DNA of 32,415 bases, from contig JAQBUI010000052.1 in NCBI GenBank assembly GCA_027624035.1, positions 1-32,415 on the forward strand, read 5' to 3'. Every line of letters starts with the position of its first letter. The first letter of the stretch is position 1. The stretch is from Pseudomonadota bacterium (GTDB lineage Bacteria; Pseudomonadota; Gammaproteobacteria; Pseudomonadales; Azotimanducaceae). Under the pieces are notes generated by a model. That model searched no databases, was not told where the DNA came from, and saw only the letters and a program-made list of their open reading frames with translations. This document shows positions 1 to 6,650 of this stretch, in pieces. The translations under genes and the position numbers were made by a program.

Positions 1-115
1 GCGGCAAACAGCTTGTTCCAGCCCGAGAACCCATCACCGGAGTGGCTGTTTCCCTGCGGCAAACAGCTTGTTCCAGCCCGAGAACCCATCACCGGAGTGG
101 CTGTTTCCCTGCGGG
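1..115. repeat. 55-bp tandem direct repeat, two perfect copies
   Basis: Bases 1-55 and 56-110 are identical, and 111-114 starts a third copy that then diverges. The window begins inside the array, so more copies may lie upstream. At the junction, GCTGTTT (45-51) and AAACAGC (61-67) form a 7-bp stem around a 9-base loop. The array ends about 25 bases before a -10-like hexamer of the next gene, so the copies lie in its upstream control region. A role as regulator-binding sites is inference; polymerase slippage alone could also explain the array. Confidence 0.9.
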
Positions 116-139
116 CTGTGCTCCCGAGGTCCTGGGCAC

Positions 140-145
140 TACAAT
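140..145 (+). promoter_or_regulatory. candidate -10 box of the ThDP enzyme gene
   Basis: TACAAT matches the sigma70 -10 consensus at five of six bases. It would place the transcript start near 152, about 20 bases before the ATG at 173, leaving the GGAGGAG ribosome site (162-168) in the leader. No good -35 is seen 16-18 bases upstream. The 55-bp repeats end just above, which would fit an activator-dependent promoter, but this is inference. Confidence 0.35.
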
Positions 146-172
146 CGTCTTCTTTTGTGCTGGAGGAGAAAT

Positions 173-1861
173 ATGGTCAGCGGCGGCAAACTGCTCGTGC
201 AATGTCTTGAGGCCGAGGGCACCGACCGTGTCTTCTGTGTTCCCGGAGAAAGCTACCTCGACATTCTGGATGCGCTCTACGACAGCCAGATTGAAGTCAT
301 CGTGGCCCGACAGGAGGGCGGGGCCGCCATGATGGCAGAAGCCGATGGCAAGGCAACCGGACGCCCCGGCATCTGTATGGTCACCAGAGGGCCAGGTGCC
401 GCCAACGCCATGAGCGGCATCCATGTGGCGCAGCAGGATTCTACCCCTGTGATCATGATTGTGGGTCAGGTGGCCCGGTCGTACCGTGGTCGGGATGCTT
501 TTCAGGAGGTCGATTTTGTCGCCACTTTTGGGTCCATGGCGAAGCTGGTCGTGGAAATCAATGATGCCAGCCGCATCCCCGAGATCGTTGCACGAGCGTT
601 CCGCGTGGCCACCAGCGGCCGACCAGGCCCGGTGATCCTGAGTTGCCCGGAGGACATGCTGGGAGACCCGACGGATGTCAGCCCGGCCCGCCGCGTACTC
701 CCGGTCGACCCCGCACCCGATGCAGCCAGCATGGCTTCGTTCAATGCTCTCATCTCTCGCGCGGCACGACCGGTCATGATCGTTGGCGGTAGCCGCTGGA
801 ACCATGCCGCAACCGAACGCCTGGCTGATTGGGCGATGCATCGGCAAATACCTGTAGCAGTCTCTTTTCGGCGCCAGCATCTGATCCCCGGGAGCCACGA
901 TTGTTACGCTGGCGACCTTGGGATTGGCGCAAACCCTGAACTCATCCAACTGATCAAGGACAGTGATCTTGTTATCCTGCTCGGAGGGCGGCTGTCTGAG
1001 GTCCCCAGCCAGAACTACACACTGCTGGACATCCCTTTACCCGCCCAGCGCCTCATACACATCCACCCGGACATGAATGAAGCTGGCCGGGTCTATCAGC
1101 CAGCCCTTGCGATCATCGCCTCGCCCGCCGCCTTCGTGGCCTGCCTGGACGAATATCCGGACCAGGAGGTACCGTCAGGACTACTGCGAGCCCGCACCGA
1201 GCGGCTGCAGCAGGCCCATGAAAGTTATTATCGGTGGTCTGACCCACGTGTCCAGGCCGCCGCACCGGGTGGGCGAGCGGGCGTCGACCTGCGTGACATG
1301 ATGTACCATCTGAACGGCGCCCTGCCCGATCGGGCCATTGTGACCAATGGTGCTGGCAATTACTCGGCGTGGGTACACCGCTTCTACCGGTATCGGGGCT
1401 TTTTGACCCAGTTCGCACCCACCTCCGGGTCCATGGGCTACGGCCTGCCGGCGGCAGTGGCCGCTGCGTTACGATTCCCGGACAGGCCGGTGGTTTGTTT
1501 CGCCGGAGATGGCTGTCTGCAGATGACGATCAATGAACTCGGCACCGTGGCCCAGCACCAGGGTCGGATCATCGTGATCGTGATCGACAACGGCATGTAC
1601 GGAACCATTCGGATGCATCAGGAGAGGCGTTTCCCCGAAAGGGTCTCCGGGACCAGCCTTCATAATCCAGACTTCGTCGCACTCGCCCGGGCCTATGGGA
1701 TCAGGGCCAGTCTGGTTGAGGCAACCGAGCAATTTCCCAATGCGCTGAAGCAGGCGCTCAACGGCGAGGGACCGGCGCTCATCCATATCAAATCTGATGC
1801 CGAGGCCATCACTCCGGTATCAACCATTACCCAGCTGCGTCAGCCCCCTGAACACCCATGA
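173..1861 (+). CDS. ThDP-dependent acetolactate synthase-like enzyme
   Basis: A 562-residue protein of the acetolactate synthase/pyruvate oxidase/benzoylformate decarboxylase superfamily, which forms or cleaves C-C bonds next to a carbonyl using thiamine diphosphate. The order is Pyr domain, central Rossmann-like domain, PP domain. The conserved catalytic Glu is E48 in RQEGG. The ThDP/Mg motif GDG is at 445-447 and its second half DNG around N473. The ATG at 173 is chosen because GGAGGAG (162-168) sits 4 bases before it; an upstream in-frame ATG at 68 lies inside the 55-bp repeat and has no ribosome site. No regulatory small subunit (IlvH/IlvN) lies next to it, so it is probably not the biosynthetic AHAS but a paralogue of unknown substrate. 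Its last 35 bases overlap the convergent hydrolase gene. Confidence 0.88.
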   Translation: MVSGGKLLVQCLEAEGTDRVFCVPGESYLDILDALYDSQIEVIVARQEGGAAMMAEADGKATGRPGICMVTRGPGAANAMSGIHVAQQDSTPVIMIVGQVARSYRGRDAFQEVDFVATFGSMAKLVVEINDASRIPEIVARAFRVATSGRPGPVILSCPEDMLGDPTDVSPARRVLPVDPAPDAASMASFNALISRAARPVMIVGGSRWNHAATERLADWAMHRQIPVAVSFRRQHLIPGSHDCYAGDLGIGANPELIQLIKDSDLVILLGGRLSEVPSQNYTLLDIPLPAQRLIHIHPDMNEAGRVYQPALAIIASPAAFVACLDEYPDQEVPSGLLRARTERLQQAHESYYRWSDPRVQAAAPGGRAGVDLRDMMYHLNGALPDRAIVTNGAGNYSAWVHRFYRYRGFLTQFAPTSGSMGYGLPAAVAAALRFPDRPVVCFAGDGCLQMTINELGTVAQHQGRIIVIVIDNGMYGTIRMHQERRFPERVSGTSLHNPDFVALARAYGIRASLVEATEQFPNALKQALNGEGPALIHIKSDAEAITPVSTITQLRQPPEHP

Positions 1862-2765
1862 TGTAGTGTGCCGTCAATTGTGGATTCTGCATCGGAATAA
1901 AATGCGTGAGCGCCGGCAGATGAACATCCCGTCCATTGCGGAAGCGAGAGGCGAGCGCGGGCCACGTCGGCGACGATGAAAAGTCCATCACACCTGTATC
2001 CCCATCCCGCTCCCTCGCCCTCAGCACAGTCACCGGAACCGTGATGGACGCCACGCCTTGATGAATGTCACTCCCGGAACTTCCCATGTAGATGGCGGCC
2101 TCTACAGGCGGCGGACAGGCCAGCACGAAGCCCTCGGAGCCAGGGTCTTTCATGAGCCCATAGTCACAATAGTCCTTCAACACTTCATCGCGCCATTCGG
2201 CATAGGAGCCTCGCCCGGCCAGGTTGGCAAACAATGCCTGCGGGCTGTCGAAATGATTTCTTCGGCGCGCCACCGGATGTTGTCCGCTGTCAGTCAGCCA
2301 GGCATCATGAATCATCGCTCCCCTACGATAGGCTTCGGGTGCCAGGATGACAGGGTCGACCAGTACCAGCCTCGCAAATCGCGCCTCGTATCGGGCGGCC
2401 GCAGCGACAATACTGTGCCCACCCATCGAGTGCCCTACACCGGTGATCCGGGACAGCGACAGCGCTGCAATAAAGTCACCGACATCTTCGCCAAACTGAT
2501 CCCAGGTATAGGGCGCGGTCTTGTCGCTTCTACCATGGCCCCGCATATCAATTGAGATAACATGCCTGGCACCAAGTTGGTCCACCGTTCGGTCCCAGCA
2601 CCTGGCATGAAAGCCTGTTGCATGGACCAGCAGAACTGTGCCATTACTCTGGTACTGTTCGCCCGCTTCAAAATAGCAAAACCGAGCCCCATGGAGGTCA
2701 AGTTCTCGTCGCACCAGAGACTCCGAGCGCCGTCTTTCCGGTTGGATCGGTTTACCGTTCATCAT
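1827..2765 (-). CDS. alpha/beta hydrolase
   Basis: A cytoplasmic alpha/beta-hydrolase of about 312 residues. Visible parts are the oxyanion segment HATGF (48-52), the strand-turn SIDMRGHGRS (71-80), the nucleophile elbow GHSMGG with Ser113, and a late His near 288 in ALTHF. The substrate cannot be read from sequence; small esters or C-C bond hydrolases of aromatic degradation are both possible. A GTG/ATG start at 2780 would lie within the palindromic operator; the ATG pair at 2765/2762 follows AGGGAA and is preferred. It is divergent from a TetR gene, with the operator 6 bases upstream of the preferred start, so it is probably the repressor's target. The 3' end overlaps the ThDP enzyme gene by 35 bp. 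Confidence 0.87.
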   Translation of the reverse strand: MMNGKPIQPERRRSESLVRRELDLHGARFCYFEAGEQYQSNGTVLLVHATGFHARCWDRTVDQLGARHVISIDMRGHGRSDKTAPYTWDQFGEDVGDFIAALSLSRITGVGHSMGGHSIVAAAARYEARFARLVLVDPVILAPEAYRRGAMIHDAWLTDSGQHPVARRRNHFDSPQALFANLAGRGSYAEWRDEVLKDYCDYGLMKDPGSEGFVLACPPPVEAAIYMGSSGSDIHQGVASITVPVTVLRARERDGDTGVMDFSSSPTWPALASRFRNGRDVHLPALTHFIPMQNPQLTAHYIMGVQGADAAG

Positions 2766-2770
2766 TTCCC

Positions 2771-2786
2771 TATCGACCATTTGGTC
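2771..2786. promoter_or_regulatory. palindromic TetR-family operator
   Basis: TCGACCATTTGGTCTA contains the perfect arms GACCA/TGGTC around TT. It matches the TAGACC-N4-GGTCTA pattern reported for NemR-type TetR regulators at all fixed positions but one. It lies between the divergent hydrolase and TetR genes and touches the -35 of the TetR promoter, so one bound repressor could close both. Confidence 0.65.
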
Positions 2787-2816
2787 TATTGTTGGCTAGA
2801 GTGGGCCAGATGTATA
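2787..2816 (+). promoter_or_regulatory. sigma70 promoter of the TetR gene
   Basis: The -35 TTGTTG (2787-2792) and the perfect -10 TATAAT (2811-2816) are separated by 18 bases. Transcription should start near 2823, giving a leader of about 22 bases to the ATG at 2845. The operator abuts the -35, as expected for autorepression. Confidence 0.65.
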
Positions 2817-2844
2817 ATACCGTTTATTTCCAGGGATGGTTCAA

Positions 2845-3438
2845 ATGCAGCGCAAGGAAAGCAGCCGGTCACGGATACTAGAAAGCGCCGAACGGCTCTT
2901 CGCCGAGCAAGGCTATGACGTGGTGACGGTCGATGAGATCTGCGCCCACTCAAATTCTGCCAAGGGCAGCTTCTATCATTTCTTCCGGTCCAAGGAGGAC
3001 CTTGCGGTCCAGTTGCTTGATGAGGTCTGGCAGGGTATCGAGCAGACCATGGAGAAAACATTTTCCCCGGAGCGCCCTGCCCTGGAACAGATCAAGGGCG
3101 AACTACATCAGGTGTACTCTTCTGCCCGGATTTCCAGGGAGCGCTCGGGCCTTGTTACCGGTTGCCCGATGGCGTTCCTCGCCATGAACCTCGGCGCACG
3201 CAGCGAAAGGATACGCAAGCGAACAACCTTCTTTTACAACCACATGCGTCAGTTTTACCTGGGCGCCTTTGAGCACGCCCAGCAATCCGGCAGCCTGAAA
3301 CGTGACAGGACCCCGGAAGAACTCGCTGACGCGATGCTGGCGCTCGTTCAGGGGCTCCATCTGCTGGGCCGAACATTCAACAGCCCAACCCGGGTACGGC
3401 GAATGAGTACCGCTGCATACCGGGCGCTCATAGACTGA
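2845..3438 (+). CDS. TetR/AcrR family repressor, NemR/AcuR-like
   Basis: A 197-residue DNA-binding repressor. The N-terminal helix-turn-helix ends in SAKGSFYHFFRSKEDL, typical of the family; the C-terminal ligand domain carries GCPMAFLAMNLG with Cys107. In E. coli NemR a Cys at nearly the same position senses electrophiles and oxidants, so a reactive-electrophile signal is plausible here (inference from family). ATG 2845 is preferred because AGGG (2832-2835) is 9 bases upstream; ATG 2836 directly follows that same AGGG and would leave no spacing. The divergent hydrolase is the obvious target, and the gene is probably autoregulated. Confidence 0.88.
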   Translation: MQRKESSRSRILESAERLFAEQGYDVVTVDEICAHSNSAKGSFYHFFRSKEDLAVQLLDEVWQGIEQTMEKTFSPERPALEQIKGELHQVYSSARISRERSGLVTGCPMAFLAMNLGARSERIRKRTTFFYNHMRQFYLGAFEHAQQSGSLKRDRTPEELADAMLALVQGLHLLGRTFNSPTRVRRMSTAAYRALID

Positions 3439-3501
3439 CGCGTTCCCATTACGATGGATACCTGTACAATTCATTGACCGATTCTGGGCTGGTTGACTTG
3501 T

Positions 3502-5535
3502 GTGCGTCCGATTTTCCTCTTGATCATTGGTCTCGTCCCACTGATGCTGAGCGCCGCGCCGACTGCCAGAGAGGGCCTGATCGATCTCAGCGACTGGGAC
3601 TTCCACACCGATGGCGTGGTTCGCCTTGACGGCCAGTACGAGTTCTTCTGGGAAAAGCTCTATGAACGCAGAGATCTGCTGGCAGCCATCCCGGACGCCT
3701 ACATCGATGTTCCTGCTCCCTGGAACAACAATGTCATCCAGGGACAGACCATCGGCGGCCATGGCTATGGTACCTACAAGCTGACCATCCTGTTACCCAG
3801 GCAAGAACGGCTCGCACTCAAGTTTCTGGATTTCGGCACCAGCTTCTGGGCCCATATTGACGACGCGCTTGTATTGACGGTCGGTCAACCCGGCCGTACC
3901 CGCGACGAGACCATAGGCAGCTACGAGCCGCAACTGATTGAGTTTGAACCAGCAGGTACCCGGGTTGAACTCATTCTCCACGTCGCAAACTTTGATCATC
4001 GTGCCGGTGGCGCCTGGTCGCCTGTGTTGCTGGGCACTCCAGAACAGATCCACCAGCTACGGGAAAATGGCGTCGCGGCGGTGCTGTTTCTGGTGGGTGC
4101 CATCGTCATGGTCGGACTGTTTAACTTTGCGATCTTTGCATTGCGCAGGAACAATCGCTCCGGCCTGTTCCTGGGGCTCATCTGCCTTGCGGCCTGTGCT
4201 CGTCTGCTTACGGTGGATGAACGATATGCCTATGTGTTACTGCCGGAGATACCCTGGACCATGTTCACAAGAATAGAATACGTCTCGTGGTATCTGCTGT
4301 TGCCGACTTTCGCGCACTTCCTCTACCATACATTCCCTCGTCAGGTAAATCGCTTCGCCATCTACCTCGTGGACTTCGTCAGCCTGGCAGCGATTATCCT
4401 GGTCATGACAACCCGGCTTGATCACTACTCCGAGTCGGCAATGCCGATGATCGTGTTTCATCTCGGGGGCCTTGTCTGGGGGAGCTGGTTTCTGTTCGCG
4501 GCACTGCGCGACCGGGAAGAAGGCGCATCACTGCTGACGGCCGGTTACCTGGTACTCGGGTTTACGCTGGTCAATGACGTTCTCGCCTATAGCAGAATCA
4601 TTGATTCGGTGGACATGGTCGGCTTCGGGATTCTGGCTTTCGTCATCTGCCAGAGCTTCGTCGTGATCTATCAGTTCGCGAACACCCTGCGTACTGTGGA
4701 GCAGCAGCACGAGGAACTATTGCAGACCAACCTCAAACTACAGATGCAGGAAAAGCTCCGTCAGGAGGCTGAAAGCGAATCAAGATCAGTCAGCCAGCGC
4801 TTCCGCAAGTCCCAGCAATTTGAGGCACTGGGCATCCTGGCCCACGATGTGGTGTCGCGGCTGAAAGACTCCTTCTCGGAGGCCGCCGAGGTCGCGGTCA
4901 GAGCGGCAAAGGAGATGCGGGACAGCCCTGATCTCGCGAGCGCGATGGAGCGGATCAGGACGAGCTCACAACAGGGTATCGGCGTCATCGAAGACCTGCT
5001 CAGCCTCACACGGCTTCAGGACCACGAGTCCTATGCTGACATCAACCATGTGATCAATGCCTACCTGGATTCCGACGCTTCTGCGGAACTCATGGACCAG
5101 GCCGGCATCAGGTTCAGCATCGAGCGGATGCTGGGTCAAGATGTGAGGCCCGTGGCCGCAGCACCATTGCACATCCGCCGAATCCTGGAAAACCTGTTGC
5201 GAAACGCGGTGGACAGCCTGAACGAAGGCGGCCAGATTCAGGTCGGCACCGAGGAAGTCAGAGTCCGGGATGGCAGCCTCTTTTACGATGAACTGCCCGC
5301 TGGCATCTACATTGTCCTCTCGGTTGAAGACAACGGCACTGGGGTCGATGCACATGACCTCGACCTGGTGTTCCAGCCATTCTTTTCACGTAAGGCCGAG
5401 TCACGTTATTCGAGGGGCCTTGGCATGGCGGTGGTTCGGGCTATCGTGCATCAACTCGGCGGTGGTGTGGACGTCGTGTCGGAAAAAAACTCGGGTACAA
5501 GATTCGAGGTGTACCTGCCAGCGAGGCTATCCTGA
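3502..5535 (+). CDS. 7TMR-DISM sensor histidine kinase
   Basis: A membrane sensor kinase of about 677 residues. A signal peptide (hydrophobic FLLIIGLVPLML, then SAAP) is followed by a periplasmic 7TMR-DISMED2-type beta domain starting LIDLSDWDF, seven membrane helices (about 190-390), a coiled coil, a dimerisation domain with phospho-acceptor His448 in ILAHDVVSRL, and an HATPase with N-box (LLRNAVDSL), VEDNGTGV, FQPFFSRK and SRGLGMAV. The H-box is unusual: the F-N-N-L-L that commonly follows HD in this kinase type is replaced, and the residue four after His is Ser. No response regulator is adjacent. Start is uncertain: GTG 3502 or TTG 3493, both with weak ribosome sites. The DISMED2 domain suggests sensing of a carbohydrate-like ligand. 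Confidence 0.85.
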   Translation: MRPIFLLIIGLVPLMLSAAPTAREGLIDLSDWDFHTDGVVRLDGQYEFFWEKLYERRDLLAAIPDAYIDVPAPWNNNVIQGQTIGGHGYGTYKLTILLPRQERLALKFLDFGTSFWAHIDDALVLTVGQPGRTRDETIGSYEPQLIEFEPAGTRVELILHVANFDHRAGGAWSPVLLGTPEQIHQLRENGVAAVLFLVGAIVMVGLFNFAIFALRRNNRSGLFLGLICLAACARLLTVDERYAYVLLPEIPWTMFTRIEYVSWYLLLPTFAHFLYHTFPRQVNRFAIYLVDFVSLAAIILVMTTRLDHYSESAMPMIVFHLGGLVWGSWFLFAALRDREEGASLLTAGYLVLGFTLVNDVLAYSRIIDSVDMVGFGILAFVICQSFVVIYQFANTLRTVEQQHEELLQTNLKLQMQEKLRQEAESESRSVSQRFRKSQQFEALGILAHDVVSRLKDSFSEAAEVAVRAAKEMRDSPDLASAMERIRTSSQQGIGVIEDLLSLTRLQDHESYADINHVINAYLDSDASAELMDQAGIRFSIERMLGQDVRPVAAAPLHIRRILENLLRNAVDSLNEGGQIQVGTEEVRVRDGSLFYDELPAGIYIVLSVEDNGTGVDAHDLDLVFQPFFSRKAESRYSRGLGMAVVRAIVHQLGGGVDVVSEKNSGTRFEVYLPARLS

Positions 5536-6639
5536 TTCGTCTTTCAACGCGGCCAGCACGCAGTCAATCACGCCACCGGGGTCAGCGCACCAGCGCAACA
5601 CCACCACGATGTCCCTGGCGGGCCACACAAAAATGATGTGCCCTCCTGCGCCTCGCGCGGCAAACGCGGCCCCATCGGCGGCACTGGCAATGTTGCCGTC
5701 CGCATTCAGCCACCACAGTAGCCCGTAGGCCGGGTTCAACGATACCGGCTCGAGCGTGGCATCAATCCAGGCTGTCGGCAACACCTGTCGCCGCTGCCAG
5801 CATCCCAGATTCAGATACAGCAGACCCAGCCGTGCGTGATCCAGGGTATTGATCCACAGCCCGCCGCCCCAATGGCTGCCACCCGATACTGATTCAATAT
5901 CACGGCCGTCCACCTCCACCCAGGATGTTGAATAGCCATGCCAGGTCCAGGAACTGCTCGCACCGATGGGGATCATGATTTCCCGCGCAAGCACATCAGC
6001 CAGAGGCTCTGAGAACAGCTGTAGCAACGCGAGTGCGGTGCGATTGACCCGGACATCGTTATATTCCCAGAAGGTGCCTGGCCTGCCGAGCTCGCGACGA
6101 TCAGCCAAGGCAGCTGAACCACCAATCGTCTTTTCCCTGGCGGCTGCCTTGCCGGACACCTGACGCCCCCGATCAATCCAGTCCGGCAGACCAAAGAGCT
6201 CACCCTCCCATTCACTGGTCTGTTGCAGCAGCTGGCGCCAGGTAATATCCCGGTTCTGGTCCGACTCGAAACCGCTCACCCGGCTCCTGACAGGTTCATC
6301 AAGACTGTCGATGAGGCCGTCTCGCCAGGCGATGCCCGCAAGGGCTGATAGGTAGCTCTTGGCGACACTGAAAGTGACTTCGGCCCGTTCAATGTCCCCG
6401 AACTCGCCAACGATGTGACCGGCCCGTACCACCACGCCAGAAGTCCGCCCCCGGGGCTTGACCGGCCCAAGAGGGCGATCATTGGGATGCCTCGTACCAT
6501 CCGGCATCATAACCGTCAGATCCTCACCTATAGCCAGATCAGAGCCACGGGCAAGCTCCATTGCCTGCACGAAGCGTTCGCGGTCGAATCCTGATTCCTC
6601 CGGGGACATTCGGGACCAGCTATCTCCCGGAAATTCCAT
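5527..6639 (-). CDS. serine hydrolase, beta-lactamase (class C-like) fold
   Basis: A 370-residue protein of the class C beta-lactamase/PBP-like superfamily (esterases, D-aminopeptidases, true lactamases). The nucleophile motif is SVAK (Ser91, Lys94), followed by YND at 193-195 in place of the usual YxN; the third motif is not canonical (GAGGHIIFV instead of HTG/KTG). There is no signal peptide, so a cytoplasmic role is more likely than antibiotic resistance. ATG 6639 is chosen over GTG 6645 because the SD-like AGGG (6648-6645) lies 5 bases before it. It begins 11 bases after the VWA gene's stop and is the third gene of the AAA+/VWA operon. The 3' end overlaps the histidine kinase gene by 9 bp. 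Confidence 0.85.
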   Translation of the reverse strand: MEFPGDSWSRMSPEESGFDRERFVQAMELARGSDLAIGEDLTVMMPDGTRHPNDRPLGPVKPRGRTSGVVVRAGHIVGEFGDIERAEVTFSVAKSYLSALAGIAWRDGLIDSLDEPVRSRVSGFESDQNRDITWRQLLQQTSEWEGELFGLPDWIDRGRQVSGKAAAREKTIGGSAALADRRELGRPGTFWEYNDVRVNRTALALLQLFSEPLADVLAREIMIPIGASSSWTWHGYSTSWVEVDGRDIESVSGGSHWGGGLWINTLDHARLGLLYLNLGCWQRRQVLPTAWIDATLEPVSLNPAYGLLWWLNADGNIASAADGAAFAARGAGGHIIFVWPARDIVVVLRWCADPGGVIDCVLAALKDESG

Positions 6640-6650
6640 GGGCACCCTGA

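Noticed and set aside
1..115. CRISPR-like repeat array
   Set aside because: The 55-bp copies are directly adjacent with no spacers, and no cas gene is present.
89..949. 286-codon open frame on the minus strand
   Set aside because: Opposite the ThDP enzyme; no family-like sequence.
5527..6639. Beta-lactam resistance gene
   Set aside because: No signal peptide, YND in place of YxN and no KTG/HTG motif; the fold is shared by many esterases and peptidases.
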